Shown piece by piece: positions 34,494-42,700 of a stretch of DNA of 64,000 nt. The position numbers and the translations under genes are program-made. The stretch comes from Phocaeicola vulgatus ATCC 8482 (lineage in GTDB: Bacteria > Bacteroidota > Bacteroidia > Bacteroidales > Bacteroidaceae). Location: assembly GCF_000012825.1 (NCBI RefSeq), contig NC_009614.1, positions 4,650,001 through 4,714,000 on the forward strand, read 5' to 3'. Position 1 is the stretch's first letter. The number at the start of each line of letters is the position of its first letter. The notes under the pieces are model-generated. The model saw nothing but the letters and a program-made list of their open reading frames with translations, was not told the DNA's origin and made no database searches.

Positions 34494-34736
34494 TTAAAAT
34501 TTGTAATCTTGTTTCACTCCTTTCATAGTGAACAATAAAGAAGGACGGACAGACCGAGTTTCATCAATAACATACCCAGCTCCTATTCCTGCATAGAAAC
34601 CTGGATGCATTTTAGATTCCTCTACGTTAGACATGCTGCTCATATTGAGTTCAGCCTTCGCAGTCCACATTAAACCCTGTGCATACGATATTAACGAAAT
34701 CAGCATTAAAAGTGCTGCAATAATTGTCTTTTCCAT
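34494..34736 (-). CDS. Truncated outer-membrane-barrel relative (80 aa)
   Basis: Starts MEKTIIAALLMLISLISYAQG, a signal peptide, then one or two strand-like segments. The end VRPSLLFTMKGVKQDYKF resembles the middle of the downstream barrel protein (IQPAVGLSMKGITYEYDKF), but the frame stops there. A barrel needs far more strands, so this is probably a copy that lost its C-terminal two thirds, or a short exported protein. Start 34736 is chosen over 34748 because the signal peptide begins there. Confidence 0.6.
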   Translation of the reverse strand: MEKTIIAALLMLISLISYAQGLMWTAKAELNMSSMSNVEESKMHPGFYAGIGAGYVIDETRSVRPSLLFTMKGVKQDYKF

Positions 34737-34771
34737 ACTTCGTAACAATTGACTCTATAAGTTTACATTTG

Positions 34772-34779
34772 CAAATGTA
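34772..34779 (-). promoter_or_regulatory. -7 box TACATTTG of the barrel-protein operon
   Basis: TAnnTTTG match on the minus strand, about 36 nt before the first start. TTTTG occurs 16 nt upstream as a possible -33 element. Confidence 0.55.
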
Positions 34780-34856
34780 TTGCAACTTTTATATTCAAAA
34801 AACCATCATTTGTCAAGATTTACACTAAACACACTAAAGCAGATACCAAGCAGCTA

Positions 34857-34873
34857 AAATTAACGACTATATA
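34857..34873 (-). promoter_or_regulatory. Shared 17-bp upstream element, copy 1
   Basis: AAATTAACGACTATATA on the plus strand, identical to 45023-45039. Its near edge is 78 bp upstream of the -7 box, the same offset as in copy 2. It is probably an activator site. The neighbouring LytTR regulator is the obvious candidate (inference). Confidence 0.55.
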
Positions 34874-35020
34874 TACAATAAATAAATTATGCCAATAAGA
34901 CAAGCTTGAAAATTTGTAAATTAAGCTTCACATTCCAGCTCTATATGATATGAAATTGGAAGAGCCATCAAAAAAACAGTTCTACTTTTCACACCTCTCC
35001 AAGCTGGCAGTATAGAACCA

Positions 35021-35086
35021 TTTAAAACATAAACAAACAGGCGTTCATTTCCGAAGAATAAACGCCTGTTTGTTTTATGTTTCACT
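35021..35086. repeat. 66-bp direct repeat flanking IS1182-type element, copy 1
   Basis: Identical over 66 bp to 36927-36992. The unit is a hairpin with an arm of about 21 bp (ACAAACAGGCGTT and its complement). This copy was created by the insertion of the element. Confidence 0.85.
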
Positions 35087-35157
35087 GAAGGTGTGTCAAA
35101 ATGCACACCTTCTGTTTTTTACGCACAAAGCCCCGACTTTCACAAGCTGGGGCTTTG

Positions 35158-35192
35158 TTATTACCTAAAGATTTTGTATCTTTAGGTAATAA
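35158..35192 (+). promoter_or_regulatory. Leader hairpin just upstream of the IS1182 transposase
   Basis: A perfect 15-bp stem (35158-35172 with 35178-35192) has a 5-nt loop and ends 10 nt before the ATG. A second hairpin (AAAGCCCC / GGGGCTTT, 35127-35156) precedes it. Both would hinder translation or transcription of read-through RNA. Confidence 0.6.
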
Positions 35193-35202
35193 GAATTTCA
35201 CT

Positions 35203-36858
35203 ATGACAAAGATACATTTTCGTTCTTACAATCCCAACCAAACCGTTCTTTTTCCTCAAAGAATTGATGAGGATATTGCAGAAAACGATCCGGTGCGCAT
35301 GGTTGACGCCCTGGTTGAGGGCTTGAATCTTGAAAGTTTCAGAAAGCTGTATAAGGAATGCGGGCGTAGCCCTTACCACCCCAGGATGATGCTCAAGGTC
35401 ATTCTGTATGCCTATATGAACAACATCTACTCCTGCCGGAAAATTGAAAAGCTCCTTCACCGTGACATCCATTATATCTGGCTGGCCGGATATGAGAAAC
35501 CGGATTTCATCACCATCAACCGTTTCCGCAACCGGGTGAAGAATGAAATCAACGAGGTGTTTACCCAAACCGTACTCCTTCTCTCTTCCAAAGGCTTCAT
35601 CAGCTTGAATGTGGAATACATTGACGGGACAAAGATTGAGTCCAAAGCCAATAAGTATACTTTCGTCTGGCGGAAAACGGTTGAGCGGAACCGTGAACGC
35701 CTGATGAAGAAAATACATATCCTGCTAGGGCAGATAGACAATGTCATCGCCCAGGAGAACTCATCGGAAAGCAATGAGGAGATTGAGTTCACTCCGGCCA
35801 TGCTGACTGAAATGGCAGGAGAATTGCGTCAAGCACTCGAACAGGTTCCTGAACCCTCCACGAAAGAGGAAAAGACTGCGTTGAAAAAGAAACGCAAACA
35901 GCTGAAGGAGTTGGAAGAGCACAGGGACAAGCTACAGGAATACGACAACCGTCTGGACACGCTGCAGGACAGGAATTCCTATTCCAAAACGGACAATGAC
36001 GCTACTTTCATGAGAATGAAGGAGGATGCCATGCGCAACGGACAGACGAAGCCCGGTTACAACCTTCAAATCGGCACCGAAAATCAGTTCATCACCGATT
36101 TTGCACTCTTCCCGAACCCTACGGATACACTGACCCTGATTCCTTTCCTGCAATCTTTTTCAAACAGGTATGACCGGATGGCCCATACGGTGGTTGCTGA
36201 TTCCGGCTATGGCTCCGAAGAGAATTACCGCTTCATGTCCGAAAACGGCATGGAAGCCTACGTAAAGTACAACTACTTCCACATGGAGCAGCGGCCGAGA
36301 TTCAAACCGGACCCGTTCAAGGCCGAAAACTTCTACTACAATGAAGAACATGACTTCTGCATCTGCCCTATGGGGCAAAGGATGCGGAGGATAGGCACCA
36401 GGAATGTGAAAACCGCATCCGGATATGTCAACGAAAATGCACGGTACAGAGCTGTCAGGTGTGAAGGCTGTCCCCTGCGATGCCGCTGTTTTAAAGCAAA
36501 AGGAAACAGGACGATAGAACTGAATCATAGGCTTAGACAATACAAGCGGAGAGCCAAAGAACTGCTCTGCTCTGAGAAAGGACTGAAACACAGAGGGCAG
36601 AGATGCATAGAACCGGAAGCCGTGTTCGGACAAATTAAAAACAATATGAACTACAAACGTTTCCGACATTTTGGAAAGGACAAGGTCTTCATGGACTTTG
36701 CCTTCCTAGCCATTGCCTTCAATATAAAAAAGATGTGTGCAAAACTGACAAAAAAGGGTATGAACTGGCTGATTAGACTGTTTTATGAGCTTACAACTGC
36801 TGTTTTTAGATGCTGGGAACACATAAATCAAAGAAATCTTCAAAAGATCGCAGCTTAA
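35203..36858 (+). CDS. IS1182-family DDE transposase (551 aa)
   Basis: Starts MTKIHFRSYNPNQTVLFPQR. The N-terminal DUF772-like domain contains YHPRMMLKVILYAYMNNIYS. The likely catalytic residues are the Asp in VEYIDGTKIES, the Asp in VVADSGYGSEE and the Glu in EPEAVFGQIKNN. A Lys/Glu-rich insert (about residues 165-285) separates the first two acids. A Cys-rich segment (RCEGCPLRCRCFKAKGNRT) near residue 430 is usual for this family. Start 35203 is preferred to 35101, which lies in the inverted repeat. The frame is intact. Confidence 0.92.
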   Translation: MTKIHFRSYNPNQTVLFPQRIDEDIAENDPVRMVDALVEGLNLESFRKLYKECGRSPYHPRMMLKVILYAYMNNIYSCRKIEKLLHRDIHYIWLAGYEKPDFITINRFRNRVKNEINEVFTQTVLLLSSKGFISLNVEYIDGTKIESKANKYTFVWRKTVERNRERLMKKIHILLGQIDNVIAQENSSESNEEIEFTPAMLTEMAGELRQALEQVPEPSTKEEKTALKKKRKQLKELEEHRDKLQEYDNRLDTLQDRNSYSKTDNDATFMRMKEDAMRNGQTKPGYNLQIGTENQFITDFALFPNPTDTLTLIPFLQSFSNRYDRMAHTVVADSGYGSEENYRFMSENGMEAYVKYNYFHMEQRPRFKPDPFKAENFYYNEEHDFCICPMGQRMRRIGTRNVKTASGYVNENARYRAVRCEGCPLRCRCFKAKGNRTIELNHRLRQYKRRAKELLCSEKGLKHRGQRCIEPEAVFGQIKNNMNYKRFRHFGKDKVFMDFAFLAIAFNIKKMCAKLTKKGMNWLIRLFYELTTAVFRCWEHINQRNLQKIAA

Positions 36859-36926
36859 AGAAAGTGAACAGATTTGTATAGTGATGAACAAAAAAAGAGG
36901 TGCATCGTGCATTACGACACACCTCC

Positions 36927-36992
36927 TTTAAAACATAAACAAACAGGCGTTCATTTCCGAAGAATAAACGCCTGTTTGTTTTATGTTTCACT
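36927..36992 (-). terminator. Terminator hairpin of the WG operon (66-bp repeat, copy 2)
   Basis: The 21-bp stem AAACATAAA-CAAACAGGCGTT (one bulge) with its complement lies about 80 nt after the last operon stop on the minus strand and ends in ATGTTTTAAA. It is the original target duplicated by the IS1182-type element. Confidence 0.7.
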
Positions 36993-37069
36993 ATTCAGCC
37001 ATATCAACAAATCTTTTTGGCAAGCAACCAATTTTCACTTCTGTTGACGAAGCCGGCTAACTTAAACAC

Positions 37070-38281
37070 TTATTTTATTTCACGAATCAACATTCCCGGA
37101 TAAAAATCGCCACCCGATACTTTTCGGAAAGTGGTAAAACCAAAGTCCGAACCATAAGCCTGTTCCTCGGAAGCCATATAGCGATTATCCCAAATCAGAT
37201 TTTCCTTAGGCTGAATCACTCCTACACGCTTATAAGTCATTTTGCCTTCTTTGCTCAATTCAGCTTCCAGCACTTCAAATTTAGACTTTTCAGTGACTCC
37301 CTCTTTCAAGCCAATATAAGCTTTCAGGGGAGAAACACTGATTAAGGGAGTATTCACTTTGAACTGGTCAAAATTCTTTTGCAGACTCGCTATATTTTCA
37401 TCAATGGCACGTTGGCATGCCTTTCGCACCATTTGCTGGGGCTCATCCAAGTTAATACCCAAAAAGGAAGTGTTACTTCCATCACTATGCTGGCTGCCCA
37501 CATACTTCAACTTGAACATCTTACGGTTATTATTGAAAGCATTCACCTTCTCCTTATTATCCTTATCAGTATAATATTGAGTATAGAATTTTGTTGCAGT
37601 CTCTTCATCCCAAACCAGTTGATAGAGATAAGTATCAATATTTACTTTAAACCCCTTATAGGATGCAACCATATCTCCCGTAGAATTACCTAAATCCATA
37701 TAGGATGTCTCACCGGTGTAAATAGCCGCTGCCGCACCCAGTCCTTTGACAATTCCTCCCCACACACTTGAACCTTTTGAACGGTCAATATAGCGAATGT
37801 CATTCACAATAAGAAAAGTATTTCCAATCAAGTCCTCACCGGCATCTTCCAGCAGAGCGTTTCCGCGTTGAGTCTTGGATGCCAGAGCCTTGTCCAGTTC
37901 GGAAGCGTTATACAGCCCTCGTTCTTTCACCAGTTCCACATCACAGATCCCTGTCATGTAATCACGGTTAAACCAGCGTCCTACCATACGGCTGGCAATA
38001 CCATTGTTTCTGATAAATTCATCTATCTCCTCATGGTTTTTATCCAATTTCTTTTCAGAAGTATAGATTACTTTTACACTTAAATCATGGTTATTGTATT
38101 TATCAGGAACAGGAATTTTGAGAAAAACATCCTTTATTTCATCACCAAATTCTCTTCCTTCGTGATTGATCATCATGCTATAAAGAGAACTGCGGCGATA
38201 TTTTATTTCGCCGTCTCCCTGGGCTTGAATTTGAGCGGCGAATACCACCGCCAACAGCTGTATTATAATGAATCTTTTCAT
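37070..38281 (-). CDS. Exported protein of unknown function, last gene of WG operon
   Basis: A 403-residue protein with a Sec signal peptide (MKRFIIIQLLAVVFAAQIQAQ). The rest is mixed alpha/beta with no recognised domain. Features visible include a Gly/Ala-rich short hydrophobic stretch SSVWGGIVKGLGAAAAIYTG near residue 175, which could insert in or lie on a membrane, and a C terminus with strand-like repeats (GGDFYPGMLIREIK). It lies 18 nt after the second WG-repeat gene, so it belongs to the same transcript. It was probably made for the periplasm or surface. Function unknown. Confidence 0.75.
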   Translation of the reverse strand: MKRFIIIQLLAVVFAAQIQAQGDGEIKYRRSSLYSMMINHEGREFGDEIKDVFLKIPVPDKYNNHDLSVKVIYTSEKKLDKNHEEIDEFIRNNGIASRMVGRWFNRDYMTGICDVELVKERGLYNASELDKALASKTQRGNALLEDAGEDLIGNTFLIVNDIRYIDRSKGSSVWGGIVKGLGAAAAIYTGETSYMDLGNSTGDMVASYKGFKVNIDTYLYQLVWDEETATKFYTQYYTDKDNKEKVNAFNNNRKMFKLKYVGSQHSDGSNTSFLGINLDEPQQMVRKACQRAIDENIASLQKNFDQFKVNTPLISVSPLKAYIGLKEGVTEKSKFEVLEAELSKEGKMTYKRVGVIQPKENLIWDNRYMASEEQAYGSDFGFTTFRKVSGGDFYPGMLIREIK

Positions 38282-38299
38282 TTTTCAAACATTCAATAA

Positions 38300-40126
38300 T
38301 TAATAATCCCAATGTTTATCCGGAATGACAGAGGTTATCTTAAACATATTTGTATCCGGGTCAAAACGTGCAATCACTCGAAGAGCCTCTACTTCGGTCA
38401 AGTTCTTCTTGTCTTCCGCTAACATATATTGTTTGGCCAAGACCATATCCTCTTCTTTCTCGAACAAGCAAGGCACCAGTACCTTGCCATCCGGATCAAT
38501 AATCCCCCACTTTCCATCAGACATCACATAAGCCATCTCATTATCAAAGTTGGACGCATTGGCAAATCCCTGCTTCAGACGAACAGACTTTTGCACCCCA
38601 TCATAAAGATAATACAGGTTATCCTTTTTCACCCATATCAATTTCGGATCGACTATAGGAGCTACACCTTGCCACTCTAAAGGAACGACAACCCGGTTCT
38701 GCAAATCAATAGCCCCCCATAATTTGTTCAGGCATACGGATGCATACCCCTGATGAAAATTGCCTATACGGTCATACTTATCGGATACGATTTGTCCTTT
38801 CATATCCACATAAAACCAAGAAGCATTTTTTTGTACTCCCAAACGTCCATTGTTCACACTGGTAAGCGAATTGGTATATTCAATAGAAATAACAACTGCC
38901 CCTGTAGAATCAATAGCGCCAAAAGCCGATCCCTTTTGTACCACCCGGTATCCTTCATTACTCAGGAAAGCCTTTGACAGGCCACCAATCACCTTGTTCC
39001 CCTTTTTATCTATGAAATACAATTCATCATCCAATGAAACCGGAGCTAAATTATGGCTGAAAGCTCCAAACTTTCCCTTTTCTGAAGAAGATATTCTGAC
39101 CATCACTTCAGCATCCAAATCATAATAAGCTTTAGCTATTTGCTTCTTTTCCACTTTAGCAAGCCTAAGCATATTGTCTGAAGGAGGAAGAATAGCCTGA
39201 TTGGCAGTTAAAGGAATAATAGTATTTCCATGGATATCTACCAACCCTTGGGATTTCTTATTAATGAAATAAAAATAATCGACCCTTGATGAAGGCAACT
39301 GGGACTCAGCGGCATGAGGTTTGGGAAGCAGCAAGCTCTGTATTTCCTGCTTGGTAGCCGGAAATGCAGACTGGTCTGCCTTGGTATAAAAGGCAGCCTC
39401 ATCAAGCAAAGCTCCGGTTTTCTTATCTCGCAAAACAGGGAAGTTACCCACATCTTCATACTTGGCAGGAATTATTTCCCGCCCATTTTCATTGATTAAC
39501 CCGAATTTACCTTTAGACACCATGTTGTTCTTTTTATCGTATTTGCCACCGATATTAACCCAACAGATTCCTTGGTTATTGAAACTGCCAATAAAATTAT
39601 AAGTAGGCTTCACTATGATATTGCCAGCTGAATCAATGAACCCGAACTTCTTGCCTTTCAAGACATATATCAGTTTCTTATTCAAATCTCCCATTGCTTC
39701 ATAATCGGTTTTCAGGATTTCCTTACCTGTTTTATCAATCAACCCCCATTTTTCACCTGTATTGCTACTAGCTTTATTGCCTATGAGCCCACCCGTGGTT
39801 AGCATTACTCCTTTTTTAGTATTTCCACCTTCAGCGACGGGGCAAACCCCGTTATAAAATTCACCGATATATGTATATTTCCGTTTTGTAATGATTTCAC
39901 CATCTTCATTAATCAGACTGTATTTTCCATCTTTTCCTATTTTAGCGATACCGTCTTTAAAGGGAGTAGCTTCATCATATTTATATTTTATCACTACCGT
40001 CCCGTCTTCCGTCATAAAGCCATAACGCCCCTTTTCATTCTGCACGGCCTTCAACCTCTGAGCTTGCACAGAGCCACTGACCAGCACCAGCAGACATAGA
40101 ATTAGGATAACTTTTTTATTTCTCAT
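38300..40126 (-). CDS. Exported WG-repeat protein (608 aa)
   Basis: A signal peptide (MRNKKVILILCLLVLVSGSVQA) is followed by about ten WG-type repeats: units such as GRYGFMTEDGTVVIKYKYD, GKYSLINEDGEIITKRKY and GKWGIIDPDGKVLVPCLF. Each has an aromatic-Gly-[FL]-I-[DN] core and P-x-x-[FY]. WG repeats form a beta-propeller-like or solenoid scaffold, usually secreted and binding ligands or partners; no enzyme activity is known. I place the start at 40126 because the upstream extension overlaps the previous gene. It is the sixth of the seven larger genes of the operon and parallels the first. Confidence 0.88.
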   Translation of the reverse strand: MRNKKVILILCLLVLVSGSVQAQRLKAVQNEKGRYGFMTEDGTVVIKYKYDEATPFKDGIAKIGKDGKYSLINEDGEIITKRKYTYIGEFYNGVCPVAEGGNTKKGVMLTTGGLIGNKASSNTGEKWGLIDKTGKEILKTDYEAMGDLNKKLIYVLKGKKFGFIDSAGNIIVKPTYNFIGSFNNQGICWVNIGGKYDKKNNMVSKGKFGLINENGREIIPAKYEDVGNFPVLRDKKTGALLDEAAFYTKADQSAFPATKQEIQSLLLPKPHAAESQLPSSRVDYFYFINKKSQGLVDIHGNTIIPLTANQAILPPSDNMLRLAKVEKKQIAKAYYDLDAEVMVRISSSEKGKFGAFSHNLAPVSLDDELYFIDKKGNKVIGGLSKAFLSNEGYRVVQKGSAFGAIDSTGAVVISIEYTNSLTSVNNGRLGVQKNASWFYVDMKGQIVSDKYDRIGNFHQGYASVCLNKLWGAIDLQNRVVVPLEWQGVAPIVDPKLIWVKKDNLYYLYDGVQKSVRLKQGFANASNFDNEMAYVMSDGKWGIIDPDGKVLVPCLFEKEEDMVLAKQYMLAEDKKNLTEVEALRVIARFDPDTNMFKITSVIPDKHWDY

Positions 40127-40158
40127 ATTCTCTTTATTTAAAATCATTTGAACTTGAA

Positions 40159-41094
40159 TTAATGGAGCCAAGTAATATTAGTAGTAACCGGTTGCTGCCC
40201 ATTACCAAATGCTACACCTATAGCTCTGGCAGCTTCTATCCTCTGCTTTTTCAGCCCCACTTCATCCTTATATTTCTCACGATTCTCAAAATTCCAATCA
40301 CTGGTCACCTTTTGCTTTATTTCATTATACAAAGCTTTAGCTTCACCTTCACAACTGCTTCCCGGTTCAATGAAAACCAACCAGTCAAAAGCCTTTGAAG
40401 CACCTTCCGCATCGGGTGACTTCGCCCATTCGGATCTGGCGTATTGCATAATCAATTGACAATTATAATTCACATATTGAGTATAATAAGTGTCTATCAG
40501 TTTACTAGCTTCCTCATAGCCGACACAACATTCAGGAATAGAGGTAACATAATACAATGCAGCATCATACTCATGCATAGAAGCACTTTTTTGCGCTTTT
40601 ACCAATATTTGCCTGTAATTACTATTATACCAAGAGATAATTTTTTCTTTCCCTTCGCGTATAAATTCTTGTATTTTCACGTTATTGCCATTTATTGCAC
40701 GGAAAGCATTGATATATGCCCGGTTAATATTAGTACCTACTCCTTTTGCATCCACAGTGAGAGTAGAAAATACTTTCTGCCCTACTGCATCGCCTATATA
40801 CAAAGTCAATTGAACAGTAAGCGCTGTACTGACAGGAGGACCGGACAATGTTTCCTTATATAAAGTATTGGTCTTAGCTGTGATAAAGAATGGTGTAAAA
40901 TTGGAATTGGCAACACTCCCCTGACCGGCCACTGCCGCAGCTAAACGATTTCCTAAAATCTCTTGTACCTGGGATGGAAGTTCCTCTTTCTGGGCAGCTT
41001 TAGCTATGGTAAGGCTTATCTCACAATCCTGTGCTGCCACAGAGATGGCACAACATGCGCACCAAGCGGCAAATATCATATTCCTTATTTTCAT
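40159..41094 (-). CDS. Exported protein of unknown function (311 aa)
   Basis: A signal peptide (MKIRNMIFAAWCACCAISVAA) is followed by DCEISLTIAKAAQKEELP. The N-terminal part (LGNRLAAAVAGQGSV, then strands with FFITAKTNTLYKE) looks like the LpoB/CsgG-type alternating fold in which a strain- or lipid-dependent activity is measured; this is only a resemblance. The second half is helical (ALYYVTSIPECC, YARSEWAKSPDAEGASKAF) with TPR-like spacing. It starts 7 nt after the DUF6175 gene. No family name can be given. Likely periplasmic. Confidence 0.72.
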   Translation of the reverse strand: MKIRNMIFAAWCACCAISVAAQDCEISLTIAKAAQKEELPSQVQEILGNRLAAAVAGQGSVANSNFTPFFITAKTNTLYKETLSGPPVSTALTVQLTLYIGDAVGQKVFSTLTVDAKGVGTNINRAYINAFRAINGNNVKIQEFIREGKEKIISWYNSNYRQILVKAQKSASMHEYDAALYYVTSIPECCVGYEEASKLIDTYYTQYVNYNCQLIMQYARSEWAKSPDAEGASKAFDWLVFIEPGSSCEGEAKALYNEIKQKVTSDWNFENREKYKDEVGLKKQRIEAARAIGVAFGNGQQPVTTNITWLH

Positions 41095-41101
41095 ATCTTT
41101 T

Positions 41102-42052
41102 CTATTTTTCTCCGATAACCAATTCAGCTTTACCTAACCCTTTCGTCATTACTTTGCAGGTAAGATTGGCTTTCTGATTGAGATATTTGCGCAAATCATT
41201 TGCAAAGCTTCTTGTATCTCTAGCCATTCCATTTTCACGATAAAGCGGAATGCGTACCTGCTCAAAAAGCATCATATTCTCAGTTGCATCAGTTAAACTA
41301 AAACGATGAGCCACCGTATTCTGCGCCACCCAATCTTCTATGATTTCCTGTAGTTCAGCCCCCCCAAATTCACTTTCCAAATTAACGCCGCTCCCATTAT
41401 CAAACACACGGACTTCTAATGCCACTTCACGGCCATTAGCCATCAAATCATCAAAATGTTTCTGTAATTGACTTACGAAAGCATCCATCTTGTCTACTAC
41501 CGCTTCTTCCAACAATACTGCCACTTCAGCAGCCATAGAAGGTTCTCCCGTACCTTGCGTCGCTGCGACCTGCTTATTAGTGTAGGCATCCAAGCCTCGC
41601 AAAGTATAAGTAACAGAACGTTTGGGACCCATTGTATTAATATTCCAAACTACTTCAATCAGAATATCAGCTTTAGCTCTATTCATTAACCGATCCAAAG
41701 GAGACTCTGCCAGTGAAGCTCCCGAAGTAGAACTGGTAGTCATCTCATGTTCCGCCGAACTCTGCTCTATGGAACGAATAGAAGATGCCATATCCTTCAA
41801 CGGAAAATCTTTTTCAGCCATCAATTCACCTATTTTCGTTATGACATTCACCAAGTTCAAATCATTATCCAATGCCTTTTTATAATCCGGAATTTCAGTA
41901 ATAGTGCCTTGATTGTTATATTTTTGTGTATAACCATTATGGGTACACCACACATTAGCGGGAACAACCATAATGGTGGGTTTTTTAGCCTGCCCATACA
42001 CTCCGGTGTGTATAAGTGCTACAAGAAATAAAATAGCATATAATTTTTTCAT
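41102..42052 (-). CDS. Exported DUF6175-family protein
   Basis: A 316-residue protein with a signal peptide (KKLYAILFLVALIHTGVYGQ), then KKPTIMVVPANVWC, the typical opening of DUF6175 proteins of Bacteroidetes. Residues about 130-190 (AKADILIEVVWNINTM, TYTLRGLDAYTNKQVAATQG) look like the conserved core of the LpoB/CsgG superfamily, where a lipoprotein forms a ring or binds a partner. No lipobox is seen here. Function unknown. Central gene of the WG operon, 12 nt after the lipoprotein gene and 7 nt before the 311-residue protein gene. Confidence 0.8.
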   Translation of the reverse strand: MKKLYAILFLVALIHTGVYGQAKKPTIMVVPANVWCTHNGYTQKYNNQGTITEIPDYKKALDNDLNLVNVITKIGELMAEKDFPLKDMASSIRSIEQSSAEHEMTTSSTSGASLAESPLDRLMNRAKADILIEVVWNINTMGPKRSVTYTLRGLDAYTNKQVAATQGTGEPSMAAEVAVLLEEAVVDKMDAFVSQLQKHFDDLMANGREVALEVRVFDNGSGVNLESEFGGAELQEIIEDWVAQNTVAHRFSLTDATENMMLFEQVRIPLYRENGMARDTRSFANDLRKYLNQKANLTCKVMTKGLGKAELVIGEK

Positions 42053-42064
42053 GTTTTTCTGTCT

Positions 42065-42550
42065 TTATGGTTTTAAAATTTTATCTTCTATCAGTTTCTG
42101 CTGTAATTGAGAACGAAGCACACGCACCGTAGTGGAATAAGAAATTTGGGTTTTATTAGAAGCCTTCGTGTTAGAATTTGTTTTCTTATCTTCCATACTT
42201 ACATACTTCAGATATTCCCCTCCGTCTCTAAAAAAGTCGTTAAAATAAGATGCATACCGTTCCTGTGCATTCACTTCTGTTATCAAAGGGCGCACACTAC
42301 ATTCACGACTACCGGCAACAACACCTTTGAACAAGACATCTCTTACTGCATTTTTCTTTGCCTGCTCTATAGCATCTGTACGATTTTTCCCTCTGCCCCA
42401 GGCGCGAAGTGTTTCCGACCCATCCAGTTCTACTCCCAAACATTCACTCTCAAAGGAATGATAGGAAGAAACACTTTTTTTGCTGCTGCATCCGGCAAGG
42501 ATAAGTAAAAGCAGACATCCCAATTTCCACGTATAAAACAGATGTTTCAT
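42065..42550 (-). CDS. Lipoprotein related to neighbouring small secreted protein
   Basis: A 161-residue lipoprotein: signal MKHLFYTWKLGCLLLLILAG then Cys (lipobox ILAGC). The body contains AWGRGKNRTDAIEQAKKNAV, the alternating Ala pattern of LPP20/FlgT N-terminal domains, then VLFKG...VRPLI...YFNDFFRDGGEYL. The same block (KK-AV--VLFKG, PL, YF--FF--GG-Y) appears in the protein encoded two ORFs upstream (42701-43195), so the two are paralogues. Start 42550 is chosen over 42574 because the signal peptide begins there. Probably anchored in a periplasm-facing membrane. Confidence 0.78.
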   Translation of the reverse strand: MKHLFYTWKLGCLLLLILAGCSSKKSVSSYHSFESECLGVELDGSETLRAWGRGKNRTDAIEQAKKNAVRDVLFKGVVAGSRECSVRPLITEVNAQERYASYFNDFFRDGGEYLKYVSMEDKKTNSNTKASNKTQISYSTTVRVLRSQLQQKLIEDKILKP

Positions 42551-42583
42551 AATTTTTTCTTCTTTAAAATTCATAGTCTAATT

Positions 42584-42697
42584 TCAATGATACAAGTTAC
42601 CATTATTCAGATTAATCACATCACGAGCCTGCCGGGCAAAAGCAGACAATAATCCGTCAGCCAGTATCAGAAAAGTAACAATCAACCTCTTATACAT
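42584..42697 (-). CDS. Small exported peptide ORF (37 aa)
   Basis: An ATG lies 3 nt after the stop of the previous operon gene. The 37-residue product MYKRLIVTFLILADGLLSAF... has a clear signal peptide with likely cleavage after AFA. The mature tail DVINLNNGNLYH resembles the conserved beginning of larger Bacteroidetes exported proteins (D-V-I-x-L-x-NG) but stops early. It may be a true short peptide or the stump of a truncated gene kept in the operon. Confidence 0.5.
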   Translation of the reverse strand: MYKRLIVTFLILADGLLSAFARQARDVINLNNGNLYH

Positions 42698-42700
42698 AAG

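Larger units (their letters stand above)
34749..35020. other. Upstream region of the barrel operon
   Basis: Holds the -7 box at 34779-34772 and the shared element at 34857-34873. From 34874 to 35020 nothing else is recognised. Confidence 0.5.
35087..36926 (+). mobile_element. IS1182-family insertion sequence, complete (1840 bp)
   Basis: Terminal inverted repeats GAAGGTGTGTCAAAATGCAC (35087-35106) and GGAGGTGTGTCGTAATGCAC (36926-36907, minus) match at 17 of 20 positions. Each end also folds on itself (GAAGGTGTG...CACACCTTC at the left). The element encodes one intact transposase. It is bounded by the 66-bp direct repeats. Insertion next to palindromes and long target duplications are known for IS1182 relatives. 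The element looks intact. Confidence 0.85.

Noticed and set aside
35021-36992. Composite transposon bounded by 66-bp repeats
   Set aside because: The repeats are host terminator sequence, not element ends. The element ends lie inside them and only one transposase is present.
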